A stretch of DNA of 64,000 nucleotides from Tricholoma matsutake (Eukaryota > Basidiomycota > Agaricomycetes > Agaricales > Tricholomataceae), in the NCBI GenBank assembly GCA_026075535.2, contig AP026546.1:7316001-7380000 (forward strand), read 5' to 3'. Both the position numbers and the translations under genes were made by a program. Shown here one piece after another: positions 11,423 to 22,413 of the stretch. Every line of letters starts with the position of its first letter. Within the stretch, counting starts at the first letter, position 1. Under the pieces are notes generated by a model. The model saw only the letters and a program-made list of their open reading frames with translations. It did no database searches and was not told the DNA's origin.

Positions 11423-12188
11423 GTTGGTGCGGGGAAGGACCTAAAAAGAACAAAGCTGCTTTTACGTCAACTTTTTAGTGCGTTCCTTGAAGACGGATTT
11501 ATTGAACGGCTAGCAGACATCTGCATCTAGTCGTACACTCATGACTCTGCACTGCACCCGTGCATTGCTGAGGCCCAGTCTAAGCCAGTCTAAGCAGGGT
11601 CTAAGCCAGTGAACGTTGATGGCAATGCTTCCGACTCTATGCCGATCAGGGTCGATGATTCTTTGACAACAAAGCTCTAATAAAAAGGTCCGAGTGGTGG
11701 ACATTTTGGGCTGGGTCTGCGAGGAATCGGGTCCAGCCTGAAGAAGGTCTGGATCGTACATACCTTGGGTTTGAATGACGAATACTGTAAATGGTCCAAC
11801 AACGATCTAGACGTGTACTAGCAGCCAGGCCTCTCTAGGCCTGGAATCAGGATAGACGCCTTTCACGCAATGCCGTAATCCCGGGCCATGGCCAGTTTCT
11901 AAGAGGTGTTATGATGATCCGGTACGTTTAAGCAGCCGTGCTTTTCACTCTCCAGATTCAGAACTATGCCGGCAAGCCGGAGTGCGATCGCGCAAGCTGG
12001 ACAACGTTGAAACACCGAATGCTGCTCATCTATCTGAAATCATTGCTTCATCAGAACCAAGGGTTTAAAACTGCAAGTCTGAGCATTATAAGTGAACACA
12101 AAAAAAAACTGATGGACAGATTACGGGCATCAAATTAACTTCATCAACAAAAAAATCGAGACAAGATGATGAAGACTGAAGTGAACGG
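11423..12188. other. Intergenic region between the two aldehyde dehydrogenases
   Basis: 766 bp with no supported gene. It contains a short tandem motif based on TCTAAGCCAG (about 11577-11612). It must hold the promoter of copy 2; no clear TATA box seen. Confidence 0.6.
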
Positions 12189-14613
12189 TCACCATAAGAA
12201 AATTGTCAATCGTTTCCTCAACCGCGCAATAACAGCAACGAGGAGAACCAAGAAGAACCATTTCTTCACCGACTTGGGACGCACCGCAGTTGCACTCGGC
12301 GGACCTTGTGGGCGCGGAGGAATCCGTGGGAATAATCTTTGTGAGGCTTTAAACTTGGCATCCTGTCGGGGAGTTAAGTGATATGATGATCCAAACTATG
12401 TGAATTGACCGTACAGTATAAGGGGGAAACCTATATCCGATGAACTTGTCCATCCTAGCAAAAGGAAATGAAAGTTATCAACAAGGGAACCATAGTTAAT
12501 TACTCGTACTCACCAGCTTGGCGAATCGATAGACGACCGAAGATGTGTGAACGTGTCGAAAGTGTATTTGCCTGTATGTTCGCCATCTGTCGTGTGCCAC
12601 ATGAATTCAAGTGAATAGAGAACATGAAATCGAGATTAGCGCACATCCACTAGGTCCAATGCCACCAAAGGGTAGACCTTCCCCTAGGGTTTGATCAGTA
12701 AAACATGTGACGTAGATGATCATGTGACTGACCTCCAGGATGAATGACAACTTCGTTCGCCAGAGCTCCGCCGCTCTTTGTGTTCCCAAAGACTGGCAAC
12801 AAAACATTATTTAGTTCCTTGGGAGCATATCATAAGAACCAGTGTACCCTTTTCTTTATAACCTGAATCTTGGGAAAAAACATACAGCGCCAGAGGATGA
12901 TCACTGTATTAAAATAGTCATAAGCAAAGAAGTATGTCTGTGATAGATCATAAGCGCCTCACCGAGCATTCACAAACGCAATAGCCTCGTCCACATCCTC
13001 TACAGGAACGATAGGCAACACCGGTCCAAAAATTTCTCTGCATTCCACAACTTTGAGAAATATTCCACAATGTTAAAAGAACAAGACACGTACTCGCTCA
13101 TCAACACATCCCCTCCATGAACATCCCTAACCACAGTCGGTGCAATAAACTTGGTCGCCTCATCAGTCTCGCCACCGATGACGATCGTGCCCATTGTATT
13201 ATCCAACAATCCCTTGACGCGCATGAACGCCTCGTGCGTTACAAGCTTGCTTGATGCACCAGGGGAGGATGAATCTTTCGAAGGAGGGTAAAACGATTCA
13301 TCCCTGGAATGAGAGATAGGGTAAGTGCGTTGCGAGAAGAAGGGATGACATGGAGACTGACGCAGTCTTCAAGGCTTGTATGAATTTGTCCTGGAATGAC
13401 CTTGGTACTAGGACGTAATCTGGTGCGACACATGTTTGACCGGCATTGACGGCTTTTCCCCAAAGGATACGCCTAGCCGCCATCTCAAGGTCGCAATTAG
13501 GATCGACGAACACCGGGGATTTCCCTGTATATGTCATTTAATCGACTTTACAGTCAAATTTCAGTTTCTTGTTACCTCCGAGCTTTGAGGGATTAGAAGG
13601 TGAATAGTTAATGATGGATGTGAATACACGTACTTCGAGCGTAACGGGGGTAACGAACTTGGCTGCCGCTTCAGCAACGATCTTGCCGACCCTTCCGCTA
13701 CCTAATTACTTGTCAGAGAATGATAAGAATCACGACATAAAGCATGTACCGGTGAAAAAAACTGTAAATCAACCATCAACACAGAAATACGATAATAATA
13801 AAAAGACCACGGATACGTACTGTGATCCCATCGCAACGACAAAAGCTAAAACAAAAAGATAGACAAGAGACATCGAGCAACCACACAACGCAACATACCT
13901 TGGTACATTCCGGCACAGCACCATTGACGACCTGTACGAGATCCTGATCCAAATACTGCGGTACGAGCTCTGCAAGGAGCGCCGCGACCGCCGGTGACTT
14001 TTCCGAAGGTTTCACGACCGCAGGGCATCCCGCCGCAATAGCGCCTGCCTAAAATAAAAAAAGTTAATTTTCAAGCTAACATATACACGACGCACGCACC
14101 AAAGGTGGGATAGTCTCCCACAGCGGATAGTTGAAAGGTCCCATAATGAGAACGACGCCTTTAGGAACTTTGTATATGACACGGCGCATAGGGGACCAAA
14201 TCATCGAAAAGCCAGGTTTCTCCGGTTTGGCCCACTTCTCGACATTGGTGTAGGCGTTGTTGATGTCCCTGATGGTGACGTTGATTTCTAGGCTGAGGAA
14301 TACGATGAGTTGAGGTATGAGGTATGTTATGTAACCATGTTTGTTGGATGGACTGACAAGTAGTTCTCCTGGAGAGGTCTTCCTAGATTCGATGTCATTG
14401 CATCAGAGAAGCGCTGTGCGTTGTCTCGTACGAGATAGCATAGCTGGAGAAGTTGGTACTTTCGGTAGGCGATGGAATTGAATTTCCCGGATTTCAGTCC
14501 ATCTTGGAGGTCTGCGTGGATCTGCCAGTAAAGAGGTTAATTGAGATAGGTGATTTTTTGTTCTGTGATACCTTGTCGATTTTGACTGGTGATGTATAGA
14601 CGAGGGTAGACAT
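12189..14613 (-). CDS. Class-3 (fatty) aldehyde dehydrogenase, membrane-anchored, copy 1
   Basis: Same family and exon plan as copy 2. Start ATG at 14613 ([14 protein letters not shown], exon 1 of 42 nt), first intron 14522-14571. Landmarks: [49 protein letters not shown] across a 7-nt microexon (13576-13582), [11 protein letters not shown] with the catalytic Cys, [56 protein letters not shown]. After a 53-bp intron the last exon reads [13 protein letters not shown] and a tail anchor [14 protein letters not shown], stop at 12189-12191. The anchor suggests the endoplasmic reticulum or another membrane. It is transcribed divergently from the CorA gene, 223 bp apart. Frame is intact throughout. 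Confidence 0.9.
13576..13582 (-). other. 7-nt microexon of aldehyde dehydrogenase copy 1
   Basis: On the minus strand CTCGGAG is preceded by ...ctcaaag and followed by gtaaca. It joins ...CTCGAA to GGAAATCC to give LELGGKSP. Identical in sequence and position to the microexon of copy 2, although the flanking introns differ. Confidence 0.85.
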
Positions 14614-14836
14614 TGTTGGCGGGGGAGAGAGATTAAAGTCTCGGAGGATAACCTAAGTATCAAATTAGGAAAGGTGATCGGTAGTAACCACGACATGAAC
14701 TGTGTGAGGGGCGCGTGCCTGTCATCAGGACACGACCGTCGTACGCTTGTCCTCTAGAGTCCTCGATACAAAACTTGAGTGCCTAATATCGCATGGTCAC
14801 TGGATCATCCGGCCCCTATTGCTGCATCGGAACGCC
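14614..14836. promoter_or_regulatory. Divergent promoter between aldehyde dehydrogenase copy 1 and CorA gene
   Basis: 223 bp separate the two start codons on opposite strands. The region must hold both promoters; I see no convincing TATA box or named binding site. Confidence 0.45.
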
Positions 14837-17075
14837 ATGCAGCACTCAATGATCGACTCCAACCGTCAACAACCACCAATGCCTCCGAACATCGAAACCA
14901 CACCATACACCTACACTAGTGCAGGCGCAGAACCCGGTATACACATCAACCTGCAAGGCCCCTCCCACGCCAATCACTTCAAAGAAGACTGTGTTATCGA
15001 GCTAGCGGAATACGATGCTGAGCATGTATCCGTCAAAGGACTGACGAACAACGAGCTCGTAGAAACGCTACGAGAGACGAGTCTTGTTCAAGTAGACGAA
15101 GACTCCGAGTGTGTGAGGTGGATCAATATCGGTGGGATTGATTGGGAGGTGATGAGTGCCCTTGGTGTCAAGTACAGTCTGTTGTATATGACGTCTTTGC
15201 GTAAAGCTGGCATTGAGAATTTCATAGATCTTCACGCTCTGACACTTGAAGACATTCTTCACGAACAAGGCCATAACCATTCAAAAGCAGATTACTACCA
15301 CTCTCACCTGTTCATCCGTATCCTAAGCCACACCCTCCAACACGATCATCCAACTCCACACAAACCTCCTACTAGATCTTCCACCGACGATTCTGCTCTG
15401 GAACGCGGTCAGCTCACAAAGAAGAATCATGTTGTACACGAACCACCCGCCTCTACGTCTCTCCATACAAACAACACCCTAAATCATAGCCACCTCAAAC
15501 CTCGTCTCACAGGTCTATCAGGAATTCACACCCCCGTAAGTTCTCTACATTCCAACTTGAGCGTATCAACATCTTAACATCCACACATCTGCATCAAGGC
15601 TCGTCTAGAACGACTCCTCAAAATCCGCGCACTGACTAAAGGAGATCACCTCAACGTCCACCAGGAGCCTTTATTCATCTTCCTCACTCGCAAAGGTATA
15701 CATCTACCCTCTTTTCACCAACATCCCCTAACGTCAAACTCAATCAGGCAACACCGTCATCTCCGTATGTCCGACCCCAAGTCTCGACTTTACGCTGCCC
15801 ATCACCGAACGCCTACACAACCCCGATTCTGTACTACGTACATCCTCGGACGCATCGCTCCTCGTAGAAAGCCTACTCGATCTAGGTAATGTACCTTGAT
15901 TGTCTTTCTCACTCCATCCACCCATACTAACAAATACACACCTACCCCCCAACCAGTCGTAGACCGTGTCCTCGAAGTCACAGACGCGTATCAAGATAGG
16001 ATACTCAAACTCGAACACGACGTCCTGAGGAGGCACGGGACAGGCGTCGTGCGTAGTCGTGCGTACAACCTTTACTTTTCCCTCTTTATCTACTAGCTAA
16101 TTTTGTTACGTGGTAGTACACGTCCTCTCTGGGGACATCATACTGCATAGAAGGATGTTGGAGCCTATCAAGGCGATGATTTACGGATTGAGGCGGTATG
16201 ATGTTGATCGATGCATTGCGCTCGCGGATGATTTGGAGGCGGCGGAGCCGGAGGGAGAGGGTCCATGGGTAGGTGCGGCGCACAGACCTGCTATGATTCG
16301 GAAACGCCAACACCCGCTTCGTCGTGACGAACACGGAGGAACAGCAGAGGCAGAGCCGGAGGTGGGGAGAGAGAGGAGGAAAGGTAAGGTGAAGGGGTAT
16401 TTGAGCTACAAGTCAAAAGTGTATTTGGTATGTTCATTTTTTCCATGGATTTGGATGGTGACTTACTACTGGTCATGGATGTAGGCGGATGTGTATGATC
16501 ATATCGATTATGCGCTCGCGAGCTTGGATATGTTTGCTGAGGTCTCGGAGAACCTGGTAAATTATGCGTTCAATGTGCGTTTTCAGTGTCTCTACATCTG
16601 TTGGTATCTGAGTTGACCATGTAGACGGCTTCGTACGAGATGAACGAAGTCATGTATGTCGTTCGTTTGTTGAGGCATCCTAATCTCAATACCTCGTCAC
16701 GTACAGGCGTCGTCTCACACTCGCCACCATCATATTTCTTCCCCTCACCATTCTCACTGGTTACTTTGTACGTACCTCCAACCTTGGTCTTGACTACCCT
16801 TCATACACATAGATAGGGAATGAACTTCCACCCCTTTCCCGCAGTCGACAACCATTCGGACCTGTTGTACGTTTCTCTCATCTCTTATCACCTCGGACGG
16901 ACACAGGGTGTGTGGGGGGGGAGACAAGTACCGCTAACTAACAGAATGGTTACGCAGGTTCTGGCAGATTACGCTCCCAGCAATGGTAGCACTAGTGCCG
17001 GTGTTTATGATGTTGGATATTCGGAGGGTGGTGGGAAGAGTAGAGAGGTGGGTGTGGGTGTCAGATGGGGAGTGA
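14837..17075 (+). CDS. CorA-family Mg2+ transporter (Alr1/Mnr2-like)
   Basis: Membrane Mg2+ channel of the CorA family. I take ATG 14837 (MQHSMIDSNRQQ) as start; an upstream in-frame extension to 14747 would need a TTG. Ten exons by my reading. Introns include one starting near 15162 (joins WEVMSAL to DLHALTLEDILHE), then 15536-15598, 15696-15747, 15886-15956, about 16053-16116 and four more to about 16960. Landmarks: WINIGGIDWE, HALTLEDILHE, KADYYHSHLFIRIL, LFIFLTRKG, VLSGDIILHRRMLEPI, then TM1 LATIIFLPLTILTGYF with the family's GMN signature (GMNFHPFPAV), and TM2 FWQITLPAMVALVPVFMM. Stop at 17073-17075. Plasma membrane or vacuole cannot be decided. All exon joins keep frame. Confidence 0.88.
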
Positions 17076-17778
17076 GGTCGAGGTGAGGGTGTAGTTATTT
17101 CCGAGATGTGGTGTATGGGAATGAGTGATGTGCCTGATAGGATAGGCGAGCGCGTAAGATACCGTGGCGCGATGGCATCGTGGAATGGAACATGCGCGAA
17201 ACGGAACGGAACCAGCACGTACACATGTCATTAGCGACAAAGTCAAGATCACTCGGTGACAGGAACGCAAGGTCGAAACAGGAACTAGAAGACGATGGTC
17301 ATGCATGTCAACGTATGACGTCTATCAAGCGAGTAAAGGTTCCTCGGAAGGTAGTACATAGGCATGCCGAACCTCGGGAAGGATACATAGGTAGGTTATT
17401 GGGGTGGGTGTTCCCGCGTCCCGTTCCGTCGAGGATGTCGGTTGGGTATTAGAGTAACCGCCCCAACGAAGGTATCGCTTAATTAGAGGAGTTGAGTGTC
17501 GAGTTGATTATACTCAAGGATTAGTGGCGTTGGCGTCTGGCGTCGGAGGACAGGTGGGGTCGGTTGTACGGGATATTCAATGTCTTGTGATCTTATGCAC
17601 ACGCGCTGTGTATTTGCGTATTCATTGAATGTAATGCTATGTAATGTACGTAACATGAAGGGTCGTAAAGGACAATCAATTCGTAAAGGAAATCAATTCG
17701 TAAAGGACAATCAATTCGTAAAGGACAATCAATAAGTTATAGTGTTACAGTCCGATTGGGTTATTTTGTGTTATCAAG
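17076..17778. other. Convergent intergenic region, with 18-bp tandem repeat
   Basis: Region between the CorA gene and the small minus-strand gene; presumably both 3' UTRs. Open frames here show no family features. It contains the tandem repeat listed separately. Confidence 0.6.
17664..17732 (+). repeat. Tandem repeat, 18-bp unit x about 4
   Basis: Unit CGTAAAGGACAATCAATT occurs about four times head to tail; the second copy lacks one base and the last is partial. Confidence 0.9.
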
Positions 17779-18292
17779 TCAGGCAGCAGCAGCGACCGGG
17801 AGTGCAACGGGTATAGCAGCGGTGGGGATACGACCACGCCATCCTGCTTCCTCAATGAGCATGGACGCATTACGCTTGCGTTCAGTACCAGAAGCGCGTG
17901 CAAGAGGACGTGTCCTGCGAGGTTGTGACATGGAAGCTTTTAGCTGTGCCATGTTGTTATGATATTCAATCGCCTTGCGCTGTTTGCGGTTTGTGATGAG
18001 TTCTGGGAAAGATACACGGAGAGCGTCACGTGTTTCTATGGGGAGGCGGGAGAGTGGGGATTGGGCAAGTGCGAGGAGAGCATCGACTGTGTAGACCGGT
18101 GCTCCGGGTGCCGCAGTGGATGTGGCTGTGGCAGTGGGTGTTTAGGTGCACGTGGTTACAAGAAACTTAAGTAAAAGACTTACGTGTCACTAATAGTGGG
18201 CGGGAGGAAGAAGATGAACGGGATGATGATGAAGCGCGTGAAGAAGAAGAAGCGCTGCGTTTGTGAACTGGAACGTAGAGTGAAGAAGACAT
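17779..18292 (-). CDS. Small Ser-rich protein with putative eIF4E-binding motif
   Basis: Two exons, ATG at 18292, intron 18126-18183 (58 bp, GTAAGT...CAG), stop at 17779-17781; spliced product 151 aa. The N-terminus is Ser-rich (residues 12-30). At about residue 49, YTVDALLALAQSPLS contains the YxxxxL-phi pattern used by eIF4E-binding proteins. Next comes a conserved-looking block SFPELITNRKQRKAIEYHN and a basic, Ala/Pro-rich C-terminus. I infer a translation-repressor-like role only from the motif; it could be an unrelated small protein. The MAM33 gene lies upstream on the same strand, 265 bp away. Confidence 0.7.
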
Positions 18293-18557
18293 TGTTTGCA
18301 AAGGGAGGATGTGATTAAGGGATGGTGTACTTTACCGTCGTTTTATAGCATCACTCAGTCATTGTTCTGGGGAACAACACGACTTTCCCCGAACATTCTC
18401 GCATCTTCCAACTCCGCCCCAAATTATACATAGCCTGGGGCTTATATATTAGTTCCTCGGACAAAGGCCGGCAGCTCCACGGGTACACGGGTCATCGATT
18501 ATCGATTATGACTGACTCAATATTGTTCCGAGACCGAACCAATGGACTAATAACTAT

Positions 18558-19755
18558 CTACTGCTCAACAAAATTTTTGACGTTCTCAAGCCACTTGACG
18601 TATTCCTATTATCCTCCTTAAGCATTCCCCTCATAAAACATAAAACATAAATCAAAATACTCACTGTTTGTTCCTTGTACTCTGCATACTCAGGTATGAA
18701 CAACGCAACATGCTCGTTCACTCCACGTTCCTGCAGGAACTTTTCAAACTCTTCTTGCACCGAAACATCAAGAGTATCAAACTACAACAACCACCACCAT
18801 CATCATCATCAGTCAAAAACCTCACATGATCATCACAACACACATACCTGAGGCCCGATATACAGCCCCCGTCTCTTCCAATCCGCCTCCGCAGTCAAAT
18901 CATTACCAAGCTTCGCATCCTTGTAATACGAAACATTATCCACGATAAAGTTCCCCTCCTGGCACACCATATCCACACTCAGAGCCCCCGGTCCTGACGT
19001 CTACACCATCTTCGCGTTAGCTCACTTACTCTTTCCAACAATACCCGAAAGCCTACTTTAACGATAGACAGCGATACACGCACGGGGTATGCGTGATACG
19101 GCGCATCGTCTTCTCCCTCCTCGTTCCCTTCTCCTTCCACTTCTGCTTCGGGTGTATCAATCTCATCTTCCGACTGCAAGTCGGCAATGGAGAACATCAG
19201 TCGAAGACTGTACTCATTAACTGGTAGTCAGTATCTCAATAAAAATGAAATAAAATAAAAATACTTTTCATTCCCGAATTTACGCGTAAGCGTAACCTCG
19301 TCGTGTCCCGCTATATCCTCAATCTGCACCACGTTACACATGAAGCATCAACTAAAGCAAGAAAACAATGAACGATCCTAACCTGCCAGAACCCCTGCTG
19401 CTTGAACGCTTTCAGAAACTCGGGCGGATTCTCCACCTCTGCATTCGCCTCGGCCTCGTATTTTAGTTCCTCCTGCAGCTTCTGCGACAGCGCCACATCC
19501 GCTACCAAAAAAAAAAAACAAAAAAAAAAGGACACACACGTTAGAAACAGCGAGGGAATCGCTAACCGGGGAGTACTAACTTGCACCGTCACCGAACCGA
19601 AGAGAAGACGCTGAGAACCCACGAACGTATACTGCTGCGTGGGCTTTGGCTGTGAGAAGACATCCGAGACGCGGCGCGGCGTGTGTGGTGAGTTGCCGGG
19701 TGAGAGTGCGGGTAGAGGTGGGGGTGAGTAGGCGGAGAGCACGGAGGGATGCCAT
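18558..19755 (-). CDS. MAM33: Mitochondrial p32/gC1qBP-family acidic matrix protein
   Basis: Start ATG at 19755. The N-terminus (MASLRALRLLTPTSTRTLTR) is Arg/Ser/Thr-rich without acidic residues, a matrix-targeting presequence. Several 45-75 bp introns split the gene. Landmarks in order: DVALSQKLQEELKYEAEA, PEFLKAFKQQGFW, DEVTLTRKFGNE, a strongly acidic loop (EAEVEGEGNEEGEDDA), a VSLSIVK strand, GALSVDMVCQEGNFIVDNVSYY, and the C-terminal helix VQEEFEKFLQERGVNE...LENVKNFVEQ before a stop at 18558-18560. These match the p32 fold, an acidic doughnut trimer linked to oxidative phosphorylation and mitochondrial ribosomes. The 19505-19530 intron is A-rich. Looks intact. Confidence 0.88.
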
Positions 19756-20771
19756 TGTTTTTGTTTTTTTTTTTGGAGGTGAGTGAGTGAAACTCAACCT
19801 TTTTTTCTCCAATTACCAAAAAGAGGGAGGATTGTTTGCGTTGGATGTTGTTTGCCACCCGTGTCAACTTTAGTGACGAGTCAATAAATTTGACTTTCTT
19901 TGAACCTCGTGAAAGATGTCGACATGACTAGTACAGACTAGTACTGTGATTGATCTGGGGTGTAACTATGTTAATCCATGTACGGACTCGTCGGCGTGAT
20001 TTTTGCACTTCGACGAGCTCGGAGGTGCATCATGCATGACCGCATGACATGCATGTTGTGACAAAGGAAAAACTCCCGAAATGCATGTTGACGTGAGGTG
20101 ACACATGCTCGACTTTGACGAACTTGCAATTGCCTCCTCTCATCGTCATACCCATGGTGAAATAGCTATAGGCAGGGTCAAGAAAACGTATTTTGAGTAG
20201 GCGAGGATATTCCGCTAATTGAACGCGATTGCGTATATTGTCGTTACGGATTGAATTTCCCATAACGATACTCCAATTTAAGAGCCAAAGTTGGGAACAG
20301 CCCGGATCGAAGGCACCGTGGTTGTCTTGTTGCAAGGCAGAGTCCAGTGGATAAAGCGTTCGCAAAACAAAATCATACCCGCGATAAAGGGAGGACGTTG
20401 GTAGTCAAAATCCTCCTACGGATCGATCTTGGTGGACCTCACTTCCCAGTCGTGATCCACGACATAGCTGCAAGTTCTCAGTGCGAGGTGTATACTACTT
20501 TCCGGATCCCCCGTACCCGATCATCGGAACGTAGGACAACAAATGGCAATAATCAACAATGACAAATTTTGCTACGTTACCCAGTTACTCCCACCTAACA
20601 CGCGCACTCAACTGTGATCATACATAGCACATCCCACCGTTGAGAGCTGGGCGTCAGCTCCAACAGAACCCAACTCCTGTACCTGCCAGGTGCAGCAACT
20701 GCACAGTTTTACGAACTCCAAAATAGAATCCAGCGGACCAGTTAACAGCATTCGACTTTTTTTGTGTCGTG
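19756..20771. other. Intergenic region, no supported gene
   Basis: About 1 kb between MAM33 and the DUF6699-like gene. Open frames on both strands lack recognisable domains and clear ATG/intron structure. It contains several TGCATG/CATGCA motifs at 20028-20090. Confidence 0.5.
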
Positions 20772-21511
20772 TCATGGACCCACATTCCTCCAACCGATTT
20801 GCAGATCCCACATATCGAATCCCTCATCGCTCCTTGTAAGACCCGCCCACTCGTACCGGCCGCGCAACAAATGCACTGCGGTAGTCCCACTCTGACATGG
20901 GCACCATCCTCCAGATCTACTATACGGCGCCTCTATCGGGAGCAATGGTTCACTGGACGGTTCTCCGAGGAACAGTATGTCAAGGGCATGTAGCACGTCA
21001 CCAACGGTGACAAAGCTATGACCCATGTGGCATGCCTGCACTGTAATTCCTTGGCCACTCGGTAGCAATATATTGACCCTACGCTAGGGTTTGTGGCTGG
21101 GGTGCAAATATGATGGCGCTGGCGGACGTTGACGGGCCGTCCTGGAGAGACGCTCTGCTCGTTTTGCGCCGTGCTCTATTTGGAATAGGCGAGGATAGGA
21201 TGGATGGTGGATGGTCCGGACGTTATGTCTGGAAGTGGAATCCGCCGATAAAGCGACCTGCTGAAATTCAGTGGTGGTGGCCCAGACTCGAGCTGGACGG
21301 TCGTGGCAGCGGGCGCTAAGTGGGATGCTTGCAGATACGGGGTAGGTGTGAATGTTGGTCGGGCCTCTTGAGTGTTTGCAGCGCCTGGGTCTTCATCATG
21401 CGTCAGCGCAGGGAATGGTCGAGATAGAGCGTAAGGTCCGTCTCGAGCACTCGTGGACGCTGACGTTGATGCCTGTGGTGTTAATGGGGTGATGTAGGCT
21501 GCATTTGTCAT
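20772..21511 (-). pseudogene. DUF6699-like protein gene, apparently disrupted
   Basis: Starts at ATG 21511 with a Ser/Thr/Pro-rich N-terminus (MTNAAYITPLTPQAS). A block IHPILAYSK then ATNPSVGSI, and, in another frame, LPSGQGITVQ, VTVGDVLHAL, RGRYEWAGLTRSDEGFDMWDLQI up to a stop at 20772. The spacing and the TVxDVL box resemble the DUF6699 domain of basidiomycete proteins, function unknown. A TAG after YSK and a frameshift between SIYCY and LPSGQG separate the two halves, and I find no intron that repairs both. It is either a pseudogene or a model with an intron I missed. Confidence 0.5.
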
Positions 21512-22413
21512 TGTTGAGTACGTCGGACGACCTCCTCGATGTCTCTTACTTACGGCTGTAAGCCACGGTGGTTTCAGAAGTAGGGGGAGGGGTTGGGTCT
21601 CTCATTGTGGATTTTTTGGTGAGTTTGGAGACAGTCGAGTCTCAAGACCAGAACCACTGACAAGAGGTGGTGATAGTGCAGGGGAAAGAGGTATGAGTCT
21701 TCCGTTGGACTAGGTGCACAGGTATGCGGTATCTTTGCAAGTTCCCGGAACGCGTTCCACGTGACCTTTCGTTAAAATTTTTGTTCATTTCATTATCACA
21801 TTATCACATAGTACAGGGAGAGTAGTTACATTTGATCCGCTGCGATGCACATCACCAATTCCATGAATCCCATGCCAATCCCCAGCTTCACTGTCCTCCT
21901 TGCAAATCCTTTACTGTGTCCTAAGGCTTCAGAAGCCTGTCATGCAACCCCCTTTGCACTCCAATTATTTATAGCTGGTAATCCACCTGTTAGCCTTGGG
22001 ATCAGTGTGTTCCCATCTAAGGTAGGCATCACTCATTGTCAGCACCCTTATGTAAGTGGCTTAGTAAGTGCCAAGAATGTTGGATCCGAAAAGTTTTTGA
22101 AAAAATTTCTATGCAAAAGGGAAGTTTTGCAGTGGATTTAAGTTTTCAGTGTATATATTTACTTAAAATTATAACCATACACTTTCCATTCTACATTTAT
22201 CAAATGCTACTCACTCTAGACCCTCTCTTTGACATGGTATGAGGCTGTGGCAGCTGTCCCTAAGTCACAAGTTAGGTCAAGCTTGTGACTCAAACACCAC
22301 GTGTTGGTCATGTGATGTGGCCAAATGTTCCAAGATGAAAATTTTCAAACTCGAAAAATATGTGTAGAATAATGATAAATACCATTTAGAGTCAATAAAT
22401 AAAATCTAATTTT
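21512..22413. other. Boundary between gene island and transposon nest
   Basis: No supported gene. Base composition changes near 21.8 kb from CpG-rich to AT-rich and CpG-poor. A short stem GTCACAAG...CTTGTGAC lies at about 22264-22290. The left end of the H0 element should lie here; I could not find its terminal repeat. Confidence 0.45.

Noticed and set aside
14747..14836. Upstream extension of the CorA gene
   Set aside because: The longer frame would start on TTG; the first ATG is at 14837 and the extra residues show no feature.
17180..17452. Plus-strand frame after the CorA stop as an extra exon or gene
   Set aside because: The CorA protein is complete at 17075 and the frame has no domain; probably 3' UTR.
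20030..20365. Minus-strand 111-codon frame
   Set aside because: No recognisable domain, no clear ATG context or intron signals; treated as intergenic.
21845..22141. 98-codon plus-strand frame as a gene
   Set aside because: No family features, next to transposon debris; could be part of H0 but there is no support.
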